Shown piece by piece: positions 51,243 to 53,743 of a stretch of 64,000 nt of DNA (within the stretch, counting starts at the first letter, position 1; the number at the start of each line of letters is the position of its first letter). Position numbers and translations under genes: made by a program. The DNA lies in the NCBI RefSeq assembly GCF_001625305.1, contig NW_017803987.1, positions 1,942-65,941 on the forward strand. Reading direction: 5' to 3'. The notes beneath the pieces are model-generated. The model searched no databases. It had not been told where the DNA came from and was given only the letters and a program-made list of their open reading frames with translations. This DNA comes from Branchiostoma belcheri (taxonomy: Eukaryota > Chordata > Leptocardii > Amphioxiformes > Branchiostomatidae).

Positions 51243-53743
51243 TTGTGTGTGTGTGTGTGTGTGCTCGCGTGTGTGTGTGTGTGTGTGTGTTTGTGTGTGC
51301 TTATGTGTGTCATCTTGTATTCTTAACTTCTAATTTGGTTATAATTAAGCTCCACTTACTTTCTGCACCAAAAGCGTCAGAGATTATTTCTGTTTTCTTA
51401 TAGTACATGCGGATATAGTACATGATCTTCATTATTGTTTGCGCTTACACTGCTACTTGAGGACAGGCTTAGTATTTATAGACCGCTTTCTCGGAAGGAC
51501 AAGAAAAAATCTGTTACTTCCAGATTCGATTCGGAAGCATTGTTTTGGGTGGCTGAGCTGTGGGCTTGTACATCTGTTTGTCAGGACTGAGTAGGTTTAG
51601 AGCACGTGGGTTGGGGGGGGGGGGGAGGCAGAATGACAGTAGGTCAAATGCCCACAGGAATTAGAGGGGCATGGATAATTTAGAAAACCAATTATTGCTT
51701 GCTTTCAGGGAGTGTGAAGTATCCGATTTCTTGTTTAATCTGCTGTAGAGTTGGAGCAAGTGGTTGGAGGATTCTGCCAGGATGTGCAGTGTGGGGAGGT
51801 GGGCGTGTGTTCACGGACTGAGCCGTACCCTGGAGCTGTCATAGCGGAGTGCCTATGTCAGGAAAACTACTGCAACACGGGGACCTGTGAGTACAACGTT
51901 CAAGAGGGACCGAAATGCACGTAAGTATCAAAACTACCCACGGATAAAATATAATAGTCAAGATGATTTTTATGTCCACCACAACAGATAATTAGTGAAT
52001 TTTAAACTGATACATACAAGAAAGTCATAGCTATAGGTTGGTCAAAAGTCAAACTTATCCTAGAAAGTGATAGATTTCTAGATTTATGTTGTATTGTGCT
52101 TTGCTGTGATGAATAGATAGTGTAATTTGTGTAACGTTTCATCCTTGAATACCGCTTGCTACAATGAACAGCTGCCCGGCAGTGCAGGGCACCTGGTACG
52201 GCGGGGAGCGATGTCAGATCCGTTTGACCCAAGCGGACGTGATCGGTATTGCAGCAGGATGTTTGTGTGCGTTGCTGGTGGTCGCCCTGCTGGTGGCTGT
52301 ATGCATGGCCAAAATTAGGTCCAGACGTTCGGCAAAAAAAGAAATGAGGTAACGCTAGCTTGCCTTCTCCTAACTGTTTTCCCCATTCCGTACATTTCTA
52401 TATGAACTCTTTGCATAACGTTTTTTCCTTTTATGGGGAATTGAGATTTTTAATTTGAGATCTTTCCATGCAGAGTGAAAGTCGTTATCCCTGCATATTG
52501 TAGATGCCATAGAAACATGGATTGTATTTTCATGATCAAACATACTGATTCAGACCCCCTTTCCTACCATGGGATGTAGGCATGCCGTTGTAATAGTCCA
52601 TACCTAATACAGCTATGTGGCTGAGCTCAATTCTCTAACCTACGTTACCTTTGTTGTGATTGACTGATCATTTCTTAGCATAATTTTAGGTACTGGGTTT
52701 ACGTCAACTATGAATAATCTTGTAGGTACAGGGTTAGCACACCTCCCGTCACCCTACCCTACTACCACACCGCCTCACAGGCACAGCAACCGTTTCGTGA
52801 CCTTCCGGTCACTGACCTGAGTGAAGACCAGGACGACTACCTTTCACCTGTGGTAAATGAACATTTTAGCTTCGTGAGTTAACGTTTAAAGTAGCCTCAC
52901 TTTCTCCCGAGTGCAGAAAATTGAACAATATTTACGTATGAACACAAACGTACAATGTGTGCAACTTTATACATACGAAACTTGATTTTCATTTCACTTG
53001 GAGTCACTCAAACTTGTGTTTCCTCTAATGTTTTTATGGTGAATTTGGGACGTTCTTGTCGTCTGGTGTTGTCGTATACGTAGAATTTGATGATGGGATC
53101 AAACTACATTGATAAACAAAAACTCTATGAAATATATCCTAATGTTCTATAATTTCGTTGAGTGTTTGATGTTCCGAATGTCCAAGGGCAGTCGTGCCGA
53201 ATATTTGATATTTTTCTTAGCATGTAGATGCTGATATGTTGCCACCCACATACACGGACTCCCTAAGATCCGGGGGAAGGCGTTTCTTTAACCCAACTGT
53301 GGAGAATATACCGACTGGAGAGGTAGGCCTCAGCTGGGCTATTTTGGGGACTACCATTTAGATAGAATGACACTTTGGTTGTTTCTTATTCCTCAATACC
53401 TTTACCCTCTATTGTTAGTAGTTGTTTGTGCATGTTTTCATTTGTCTTACCATTCTTTGCTGTGTTTTTGAATTTCTTTATCCACAACAGTTAAAGATCC
53501 CTCGCCCATCGGTGATGAAACCAGTTTCTCCTGATCACGACGAAGATGAAGGCTGTTTCCAGGTAGGTTATATCATTATGATTTTGCACTACATGGTCAA
53601 GAAGTGGCACTATTATTGTTTCTTTTATTTATTTATAAAAAAGTAACCTAGTTGTTCAGTCTATTACATTTACTCTGTTTAACCACAGTTCTAAATAACG
53701 GTTACTTTTCTTTTCTGTCAAGACCTTTGAGTTCAAGTTCTGA
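6788..53743 (+). CDS. Giant MUC4-like mosaic membrane protein (FN3/lectin/sushi/EGF/NIDO/AMOP/VWD/SEA), whole gene
   Basis: About 74 exons, coding from the ATG at 6863 to TGA at 53741-53743. Every junction listed below has GT/AG borders and the reading frame carries through all of them; my hand sum is 13,554 coding bases. Domains: signal peptide, Thr/Pro linker, 17 FN3, C-type lectin, Thr-rich block, sushi, 8 EGF, NIDO, AMOP, VWD, Ig/cadherin-like, about 23 EGF, SEA, juxtamembrane EGF, transmembrane helix, cytoplasmic tail. NIDO-AMOP-VWD-EGF-TM is the known core of vertebrate MUC4 and its relatives. The likely role is a cell-surface mucin or adhesion receptor on an epithelium, which is inference. 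Weakest points: the donor at 8209, alternative tail donors at 52852/52873, and the missing first non-coding exon. It could also be two neighbouring genes (FN3-lectin part and MUC4 part); unbroken phase 1 and no internal stop exon argue for one. Confidence 0.75.
8063..8209 (+). CDS. Exon 2: Thr/Pro-rich mucin linker, first part
   Basis: After acceptor TTGCAG the frame reads A-V-T-A-G-N-M-T-T, then four TEPPTT(S/P) type repeats, a dense O-glycosylation substrate. The presumed donor (TATG|GTTTTC) is weak but is the only phase 1 site that joins to exon 3. The repeats match those in exon 22. Confidence 0.6.
8215..9030 (-). repeat. Dispersed repeat R, minus-strand copy filling an intron
   Basis: Reverse complemented, this shares with the copy at 10797 a terminal hairpin (here CCTCCAT...ATGGAGG), a TG-rich stretch, TGGTACTGCAGC-GAACTTCCG, GACATGCTATGG / AACATGCTATGG, AATTGCAGGG / AACTGCAGGG and blocks of ATTATGCAAAT. 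It occupies essentially the whole intron between exons 2 and 3. The left limit is uncertain. Confidence 0.65.
9036..9125 (+). CDS. Exon 3: Thr-rich linker, second part
   Basis: Exon of 90 bp, phase 1 both sides: [17 protein letters not shown] then [12 protein letters not shown]. It matches the end of exon 22 ([18 protein letters not shown]) closely enough to infer a shared origin. Donor GTATGT. Confidence 0.65.
9230..9619 (-). mobile_element. MITE family A, copy 2
   Basis: About 390 bp with the same inverted ends as the copy at 572, in inverted orientation, flanked by TTA on both sides (9227-9229, 9620-9622). It lies about 100 bp after exon 3 inside an intron. Confidence 0.85.
9623..12010. 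other. Long intron before the FN3 array
   Basis: No exon seen. About 9640-10500 looks like the 3' part of an unassigned retroelement: A/T-rich, a nested hairpin at 10371-10411 (GAGAACCCA / TGGGTTCTC with inner AAACC / GGTTT), and an A-rich end near 10490. Repeat R copy 2 follows at 10797-11715. The last 90 bases already resemble the upstream intron of FN3 type C exons. Confidence 0.5.
10797..11715 (+). repeat. Dispersed repeat R, longest plus-strand copy
   Basis: It begins AACTTCGCCAAGAAGGTTAT, where the CTTC/GAAG pair forms a short terminal hairpin, and runs through (TG)n, (TCTG)n, two CCCCCTAGCGGCTTG stretches and several ATTATGCAAAT / ATTTGCATAAT blocks. It ends near GGCGAAGGTATGAGATC. 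CTTCGCC and GGCGAAG give it inverted ends. Class uncertain; no open frame. Confidence 0.65.
12011..12304 (+). CDS. Exon 4: FN3 domain 1 (type C)
   Basis: One full FN3 fold: [12 protein letters not shown], the core Trp (GLSWSPPD), [23 protein letters not shown], then the [11 protein letters not shown] end. The B-C loop reads [19 protein letters not shown] Ser replaces the usual Tyr after KYRIT. Confidence 0.85.
12736..13029 (+). CDS. Exon 5: FN3 domain 2 (type A)
   Basis: Starts N-P-N-A-P-E-D-F with core Trp in DLSWTLPD. The variable stretch is [17 protein letters not shown] and the 3' version is [13 protein letters not shown]. Acceptor CATCTAG, donor GTAAGT. Confidence 0.85.
13476..13772 (+). 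CDS. Exon 6: FN3 domain 3 (type B)
   Basis: Starts K-P-N-P-P-Q-S-Y. The variable stretch is [18 protein letters not shown], followed by LTRLSPG where others have LTGLSPG. The exon ends with ACA G, so the split codon with the next type C exon reads Val. Confidence 0.85.
14187..14483 (+). CDS. Exon 7: FN3 domain 4 (type C)
   Basis: [12 protein letters not shown] start, TVPD after the core Trp, variable stretch [18 protein letters not shown]. It carries the EPSLTVSAE ending, where the other three type C exons carry DDSVVSAE; this mix suggests exchange between units. Confidence 0.85.
14920..15216 (+). CDS. Exon 8: FN3 domain 5 (type A)
   Basis: [13 protein letters not shown] start, [23 protein letters not shown] and [15 protein letters not shown]. 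Nearly identical to exon 12 (17801), including the Ile-Ile and Arg variants, which marks a recent block duplication. Confidence 0.85.
15656..15946 (+). CDS. Exon 9: FN3 domain 6 (type A)
   Basis: [12 protein letters not shown] core and variable stretch [18 protein letters not shown], with N-linked sites NWT and NSS. Ends [11 protein letters not shown]. Two residues shorter than the EPSLT forms. Confidence 0.85.
16380..16676 (+). CDS. Exon 10: FN3 domain 7 (type B)
   Basis: [13 protein letters not shown] start, [18 protein letters not shown] in place of KYRITY, variable stretch [18 protein letters not shown]. Donor GTACGT differs from the GTAAGT of its siblings. Ends ACA G. Confidence 0.85.
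17081..17368 (+). CDS. Exon 11: FN3 domain 8 (type C), shortest copy
   Basis: At 288 bp it is the shortest FN3 exon; the usual [12 protein letters not shown] end reads [10 protein letters not shown], an in-frame loss of nine bases' worth of GGPL minus V. Variable stretch [25 protein letters not shown] instead of LTGLSPG. Confidence 0.85.
17801..18097 (+). CDS. Exon 12: FN3 domain 9 (type A)
   Basis: Almost the same as exon 8 at 14920 ([22 protein letters not shown]). The two lie 2,881 bp apart, and their flanking introns match as well. Confidence 0.85.
18532..18828 (+). CDS. Exon 13: FN3 domain 10 (type A)
   Basis: PEDFTVTTF start (Thr where most have Ala), [19 protein letters not shown], variable stretch [18 protein letters not shown], then [16 protein letters not shown]. 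Donor GTAAGT. Confidence 0.85.
19255..19551 (+). CDS. Exon 14: FN3 domain 11 (type A)
   Basis: PEDFTVTTF start, [12 protein letters not shown], variable stretch [18 protein letters not shown], and VSSEAAGG where others have VSAEAAGG. Upstream intron almost identical to those before exons 8 and 12. Confidence 0.85.
19972..20262 (+). CDS. Exon 15: FN3 domain 12 (type A)
   Basis: [16 protein letters not shown] core, variable stretch [29 protein letters not shown], and the ADDSVVSAE ending. Several N-glycosylation sequons (NWT, NSS, NIS). Confidence 0.85.
20698..20988 (+). CDS. Exon 16: FN3 domain 13 (type A)
   Basis: [12 protein letters not shown] core, variable stretch [27 protein letters not shown] ending. 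Differs from exon 15 in only a few residues. Confidence 0.85.
21420..21716 (+). CDS. Exon 17: FN3 domain 14 (chimeric type B/A)
   Basis: The upstream intron and start ([15 protein letters not shown]) are type B, but the exon ends ACA A and is followed by the intron normally found after type A or C. Other B exons end ACA G. The copy looks like the product of recombination within the exon. Variable stretch [18 protein letters not shown]. Confidence 0.85.
22150..22443 (+). CDS. Exon 18: FN3 domain 15 (type A)
   Basis: [12 protein letters not shown] core, variable stretch [38 protein letters not shown] ending. It combines the NGYSLTTE-type loop family with the EPSLT end, again a mosaic. Confidence 0.85.
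22893..23189 (+). CDS. Exon 19: FN3 domain 16 (type B)
   Basis: Starts with GA CCA, so the split codon gives Arg ([13 protein letters not shown]). KYWITY replaces KYRITY; variable stretch [18 protein letters not shown]. Ends ACA G. Confidence 0.85.
23594..23887 (+). CDS. Exon 20: FN3 domain 17 (type C), last of the array
   Basis: [12 protein letters not shown] start, GLSWSPPD as in exon 4, variable stretch [27 protein letters not shown] ending, and TFMTS where others have TVRTS. It matches the first domain most closely, so type C exons bracket the array. Confidence 0.85.
23888..24672. other. Intron between FN3 array and lectin exon
   Basis: The first 70 bases resemble the starts of array introns; the rest is unique and unlike them. 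I see no exon and no mobile element. Confidence 0.6.
24673..25092 (+). CDS. Exon 21: C-type lectin domain
   Basis: A complete single-exon domain of about 140 residues with six cysteines (CPGSYS, NRCY, VVCLAD, VQCVEY, DGIC, FICEAEH). GEPNN supplies the EPN motif and KWNDG the WND motif of the calcium/sugar site; in the family EPN usually goes with mannose-type ligands. It probably binds glycans on partner cells or microbes (inference). Phase 1-1; the neighbours on both sides are stalk-like (FN3, mucin). Confidence 0.9.
25425..25883 (+). CDS. Exon 22: Thr-rich mucin block
   Basis: A 459-bp exon of about 14 units TT(E/A)EPTTTTV or TTEPTTTV, coded by 24-27 bp repeats of ACAACAGAGCCGACTACAAC type, ending [20 protein letters not shown]. 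Few residues other than T, P, E, V: a clustered O-glycosylation site that keeps the lectin extended. The 8- versus 9-residue units show slippage in whole codons. A Val-rich open frame on the other strand is an artefact of this composition. Confidence 0.85.
25908..26260 (+). repeat. Dispersed repeat R, decayed copy
   Basis: CCTTCGCCAGAAAGGTTATG, a short TG run, then TTAGATGGATTGTTATAAAACTTGGTGTG match the start of the copy at 10797 at lower identity. It starts about 25 bp after exon 22. Confidence 0.6.
26330..26600 (+). mobile_element. LINE reverse transcriptase fragment (L1/Tx1-like C-terminal part)
   Basis: The frame holds [47 protein letters not shown] and [12 protein letters not shown]. 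The pattern R-D-x-T-x-x-G-R then SKLxY, F-IW and E-x-GGL-x-x-x-D is typical of the region after the polymerase domain in L1-group LINEs. Only about 90 residues remain; 5' truncated, in an intron, non-functional. Confidence 0.75.
26835..27011 (+). CDS. Exon 23: sushi (CCP) domain
   Basis: [44 protein letters not shown]: the four framework cysteines and the Trp before the last Cys of a CCP module, with one extra Cys (CGC). Phase 1-1. Confidence 0.85.
27384..27500 (+). CDS. Exon 24: degenerate EGF-like domain
   Basis: [34 protein letters not shown] gives six cysteines in EGF order but lacks the calcium-binding D-x-(D/N)-E-C start. Acceptor AATCTTCAG, donor GTACGC. Confidence 0.7.
27690..27836 (+). 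CDS. Exon 25: calcium-binding-type EGF domain with an extra cysteine
   Basis: [12 protein letters not shown] start, [29 protein letters not shown]. Seven cysteines: the insert LGRPAC adds one, leaving an unpaired Cys that could crosslink to another module or chain. Confidence 0.8.
28181..28285 (+). mobile_element. MITE family C fragment, right end
   Basis: TCGCCCTATCGCATTATATT and CATAAAATTTACTTGCTGTG followed by GCC and TAA match the right end of the complete element at 5888. The left half is absent. It lies about 60 bp upstream of exon 26. Confidence 0.7.
28348..28464 (+). CDS. Exon 26: calcium-binding-type EGF domain
   Basis: [18 protein letters not shown], then [15 protein letters not shown] and VCTG: six cysteines, D-x-D-E-C start, and the aromatic S-Y before Cys 4. 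Confidence 0.85.
28729..28839 (+). CDS. Exon 27: EGF domain, Notch/Delta-like spacing
   Basis: [36 protein letters not shown]. The short C-IGG-TCVD spacing and GFAGERC end are those of Notch-type repeats. Ends in phase 1 with an A. Confidence 0.85.
29228..29341 (+). CDS. Exon 28: EGF domain, Notch/Delta-like spacing
   Basis: [40 protein letters not shown] with W-x-G-x-x-C is the Notch-like form; DVNDC keeps a calcium-site start. Confidence 0.85.
29828..29944 (+). CDS. Exon 29: calcium-binding-type EGF domain
   Basis: [38 protein letters not shown]. Six cysteines; phase 1-1; donor GTAAAA. Confidence 0.85.
30190..30303 (+). CDS. Exon 30: EGF domain, Notch/Delta-like spacing
   Basis: [36 protein letters not shown]. 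Pairs by spacing with exons 27 and 28, so short and long forms alternate in this stretch. Confidence 0.85.
30687..30818 (+). CDS. Exon 31: calcium-binding-type EGF domain before NIDO
   Basis: [33 protein letters not shown], then an insert LTQEKLV before CRG. Last module before the MUC4-like core. Confidence 0.85.
31058..31200 (+). CDS. Exon 32: NIDO domain, part 1
   Basis: [18 protein letters not shown], then [22 protein letters not shown]-x-x-x-GD and the IxxGFPFFG strand are the classic NIDO opening (nidogen, tectorin, MUC4). First exon to end in phase 0, leaving the symmetrical pattern. Confidence 0.9.
31544..31726 (+). CDS. Exon 33: NIDO domain, part 2
   Basis: [11 protein letters not shown], an R-rich stretch ([16 protein letters not shown]), then [17 protein letters not shown] and VWYQ. 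The (V/I)A-x-x-WGDVD motif is the family hallmark. RARR could serve as a furin-type site (inference). Confidence 0.9.
32055..32219 (+). CDS. Exon 34: NIDO domain, part 3
   Basis: [20 protein letters not shown], then [17 protein letters not shown]: the W-x-(L/V)-V-x-TW-x-x-V strand of NIDO. Phase 0-0. Confidence 0.9.
32636..33056 (+). CDS. Exon 35: NIDO end, linker and AMOP start
   Basis: [20 protein letters not shown] closes NIDO, with [13 protein letters not shown] and [11 protein letters not shown] typical of its end. [14 protein letters not shown] and [14 protein letters not shown] open AMOP. I placed the donor at CAAG|GTGCAG because only a phase 1 end lets exon 36 read CCYK; the CAG|GTCGAT site would not. 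Confidence 0.85.
33517..33660 (+). CDS. Exon 36: AMOP domain, middle
   Basis: [20 protein letters not shown] then [11 protein letters not shown]. The adjacent Cys pair followed by Tyr is the AMOP signature (CCY). Other frames contain stops. Confidence 0.85.
33828..33947 (+). CDS. Exon 37: AMOP domain, end
   Basis: [39 protein letters not shown]-x-x-Y-x-x-x-RP-x-x-x-C-x-x-Y-x-PP is the AMOP ending. AMOP is thought to act in adhesion (MUC4, mesh, SUSD2 families). Confidence 0.9.
34261..34469 (+). CDS. Exon 38: VWD domain, part 1, with GDPH
   Basis: [43 protein letters not shown] is intact; in MUC4 and gel mucins the GD|PH bond is cut autocatalytically, giving two chains that stay together. 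Ends in phase 0. Confidence 0.9.
34972..35059 (+). CDS. Exon 39: VWD domain, part 2
   Basis: [20 protein letters not shown] then [10 protein letters not shown]. Short exon, phase 0 to 1, inside the VWD beta-sandwich; NMT and NIT are sequons. Confidence 0.8.
35467..35640 (+). CDS. Exon 40: VWD domain, part 3
   Basis: [55 protein letters not shown]-(I/V)-x-V-x-V and T-x-G(M)LG are VWD features leading to the GLxGxWN site in the next exon. Confidence 0.85.
36212..36325 (+). CDS. Exon 41: VWD domain, end
   Basis: [29 protein letters not shown]. LLGVWNDNxxDDFxxPNG is the MUC4/SUSD2-type VWD calcium-loop ending. The split codon joins T to GG, reading Trp. Confidence 0.9.
36700..36957 (+). CDS. 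Exon 42: post-VWD linker domain
   Basis: [32 protein letters not shown], then [22 protein letters not shown]-x-(I/V)-x-x-x-ESLFxY followed by C-x-x-x-x-x-C-x-(F/Y)D matches the stretch behind VWD in MUC4-like proteins. Confidence 0.85.
37169..37318 (+). CDS. Exon 43: Ig/cadherin-like domain, first half
   Basis: [38 protein letters not shown]-x-D-P-E-(D/G)N-x-(L/I)-x-(Y/F) is the calcium-site-like motif of cadherin-like and putative Ig (He_PIG-type) domains. Confidence 0.75.
37445..37635 (+). CDS. Exon 44: Ig/cadherin-like domain end and EGF start
   Basis: [30 protein letters not shown] closes the beta domain. [11 protein letters not shown] starts an EGF-like module finished in exon 45. Ends phase 0. 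Confidence 0.8.
38253..38433 (+). CDS. Exon 45: EGF end plus second EGF-like domain
   Basis: [16 protein letters not shown] finishes the first module; [39 protein letters not shown] is a second of thrombospondin-like type. Phase 0 to 1, returning to the symmetrical exons. Confidence 0.85.
38822..38947 (+). CDS. Exon 46: calcium-binding EGF domain
   Basis: [40 protein letters not shown]. The longer last loop (LDSNGLNC) is the fibrillin-like form. First of the long EGF run. Confidence 0.85.
39129..39251 (+). CDS. Exon 47: calcium-binding EGF domain
   Basis: [40 protein letters not shown]. Six cysteines, phase 1-1. Confidence 0.85.
39608..39727 (+). CDS. Exon 48: calcium-binding EGF domain
   Basis: [39 protein letters not shown]. 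The intron behind it is long and holds an unexplained open frame ending at 40125. Confidence 0.85.
40504..40749 (+). CDS. Exon 49: two calcium-binding EGF domains in one exon
   Basis: [37 protein letters not shown], then without an intron [38 protein letters not shown]. Two modules fused in one 246-bp exon points to intron loss here. A second fused exon is at 47286. Confidence 0.85.
40851..41341. mobile_element. Foldback element with long inverted ends
   Basis: CCGGTGTCACAGCGATCTCG at the left is the exact complement of the right end. A second matched pair lies further in: AAGTACACAAATTTGTTGAA (about 40963) against TTGAATCAAATTTGTGTACT (about 41172). The G/C-rich arms repeat GCCCTCCC. About 491 bp, inside an EGF intron; no clear target duplication and no coding capacity. 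Confidence 0.75.
41651..41779 (+). CDS. Exon 50: calcium-binding EGF domain
   Basis: [47 protein letters not shown] gives an N-glycosylation site between Cys 2 and Cys 3. Confidence 0.85.
42168..42290 (+). CDS. Exon 51: calcium-binding EGF domain
   Basis: [40 protein letters not shown]. Six cysteines, phase 1-1. Confidence 0.85.
42634..42762 (+). CDS. Exon 52: calcium-binding EGF domain
   Basis: [38 protein letters not shown]. Two residues longer between Cys 2 and 3 than its neighbours. Confidence 0.85.
42968..43090 (+). CDS. Exon 53: calcium-binding EGF domain
   Basis: [38 protein letters not shown]. The K-C-S-M-N-C spacing and long last loop are the LDL-receptor/fibrillin-like form. Confidence 0.85.
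43517..43633 (+). CDS. Exon 54: calcium-binding EGF domain
   Basis: [36 protein letters not shown]. The shortest member of this run (117 bp). Confidence 0.85.
43951..44070 (+). CDS. Exon 55: EGF-like domain without calcium start
   Basis: [36 protein letters not shown]. Six cysteines, but SENC replaces D-x-D-E-C and the aromatic before Cys 4 is missing, so the string of calcium-rigid modules has a break here (inference). Confidence 0.75.
44397..44522 (+). CDS. Exon 56: calcium-binding EGF domain
   Basis: [39 protein letters not shown]. Fibrillin-like long last loop. Confidence 0.85.
44798..44923 (+). CDS. Exon 57: calcium-binding EGF domain
   Basis: [37 protein letters not shown]. Six cysteines. 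A possible dead EGF exon follows at 44987. Confidence 0.85.
44987..45027 (+). pseudogene. Possible decayed EGF exon
   Basis: After an acceptor-like CCTTGACAG, the phase 1 frame reads [12 protein letters not shown] and then TGA. V-D-E-C at the right distance from an AG is what every calcium-binding EGF exon here shows, but the frame stops after two cysteines. It lies only 63 bp behind exon 57. If ever spliced in, it would end the protein; chance resemblance is possible. Confidence 0.35.
45371..45499 (+). CDS. Exon 58: calcium-binding-like EGF domain
   Basis: [38 protein letters not shown]. Sequons at NCS and NCT. Confidence 0.85.
45769..45891 (+). CDS. Exon 59: calcium-binding EGF domain
   Basis: [38 protein letters not shown]. 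Six cysteines, phase 1-1. Confidence 0.85.
46248..46370 (+). CDS. Exon 60: calcium-binding EGF domain, twin of exon 63
   Basis: [38 protein letters not shown]. The second two thirds of the exon and the first 18 bases of the intron (GTAAGTAATCCTCATCTT) are shared with 48148-48288, while the first third has drifted. Confidence 0.9.
46746..46868 (+). CDS. Exon 61: calcium-binding EGF domain
   Basis: [38 protein letters not shown]. Six cysteines. Confidence 0.85.
47286..47525 (+). CDS. Exon 62: two EGF domains in one exon
   Basis: [36 protein letters not shown], then [36 protein letters not shown]. His replaces Asp/Asn in both calcium-site starts (EHEC, VHEC), probably weakening calcium binding. 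The second half resembles exon 64. Confidence 0.85.
48148..48270 (+). CDS. Exon 63: calcium-binding EGF domain, twin of exon 60
   Basis: [38 protein letters not shown]. From GCAACTTGCACCAAC onward only one base differs from exon 60, running on past the donor. Confidence 0.9.
48489..48611 (+). CDS. Exon 64: calcium-binding EGF domain, last of the run
   Basis: [38 protein letters not shown]. Resembles the second half of exon 62, in step with the exon 60/63 pair. Confidence 0.85.
48963..49028 (+). CDS. Exon 65: short Thr/Ser/Pro stalk
   Basis: [20 protein letters not shown], 66 bp, phase 1-1. A small mucin-like spacer between the EGF run and SEA. Confidence 0.7.
49249..49364 (+). CDS. Exon 66: SEA domain, part 1
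   Basis: [40 protein letters not shown]-x-x-x-(Y)-x-D-(K/P)-x-S-x-E(Y)-x-x-L is the SEA opening. Phase 1 to 0. Confidence 0.8.
49844..49893. repeat. Single dispersed copy of the 50-bp minisatellite unit
   Basis: CTTCTGTATCTGTATCTGTA, TAGCCGGTATAACCGCC, TTCGGCGTAACACACCAG match the array at 3951 with one 6-bp expansion. In the intron between SEA exons. Confidence 0.8.
50002..50060 (+). CDS. Exon 67: SEA domain, part 2
   Basis: [19 protein letters not shown], 59 bp, phase 0 to 2. It supplies the helix-to-strand step of SEA (IPGFVxxxxxxF). Confidence 0.75.
50230..50700 (-). mobile_element. Decayed LINE reverse transcriptase remnant
   Basis: On the minus strand, two frames carry RT-like text: [20 protein letters not shown] (the palm GLKIN-x-x-KT motif) and [19 protein letters not shown] then IMIGLGM (near the C-terminal W-R-x-x-x-E-x-E-L-x-x-x-GL). 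The pieces lie in different frames with stops between them, so it is dead. It sits just upstream of exon 68. Confidence 0.65.
50734..50915 (+). CDS. Exon 68: SEA domain, part 3 with GSV
   Basis: Across the junction the frame reads [20 protein letters not shown], then [18 protein letters not shown] stands where SEA domains cut themselves between G and S; the usual next residues V-V are K-A here, so cleavage is uncertain. Phase 2 to 1. Confidence 0.8.
51067..51305. repeat. Long TG microsatellite
   Basis: About 240 bp of (TG)n with scattered A, C and TT interruptions, in an intron 150 bp after exon 68. Cys/Val-rich open frames on both strands are composition artefacts. Confidence 0.95.
51749..51920 (+). 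CDS. Exon 69: juxtamembrane Cys-rich EGF-like region, part 1
   Basis: [48 protein letters not shown]. Two overlapping EGF-like patterns; the second is completed in exon 70. Same position as the EGF behind SEA in transmembrane mucins. Phase 1 to 2. Confidence 0.8.
52172..52348 (+). CDS. Exon 70: EGF end and transmembrane helix
   Basis: [18 protein letters not shown] closes the [23 protein letters not shown] then VCMAKI is a clear transmembrane segment of about 24 residues with small and Cys residues, followed by the stop-transfer [11 protein letters not shown]. Type I orientation. Donor phase 2. Confidence 0.85.
52726..52852 (+). CDS. Exon 71: cytoplasmic tail, part 1
   Basis: [37 protein letters not shown] is an acidic Tyr site of SH2-ligand type. 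Two donors keep frame: GTAAAT at 52853 and the stronger GTGAGT at 52874, which would add VNEHFSF. Confidence 0.7.
53221..53322 (+). CDS. Exon 72: cytoplasmic tail, part 2
   Basis: [31 protein letters not shown], starting after TTTTTCTTAG. PPTY is a WW-domain ligand of PPxY form. Phase 0-0. A second acceptor at 53227 would break frame with exon 71. Confidence 0.75.
53491..53562 (+). CDS. Exon 73: cytoplasmic tail, part 3
   Basis: [24 protein letters not shown]. Pro/acidic, phase 0-0, donor GTAGGT. Confidence 0.75.
53723..53743 (+). CDS. Exon 74: last codons and stop
   Basis: TFEFKF then TGA. The end E-F-K-F has hydrophobic residues at positions 0 and -2, a class II PDZ-ligand pattern. The 3' UTR follows; the nearest AATAAA I see is at 54470. 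Confidence 0.7.
   Translation, partial: TFEFKF

Noticed and set aside
51029-51403. Cys/Val-rich and His/Thr-rich open frames
   Set aside because: Produced by the TG microsatellite.
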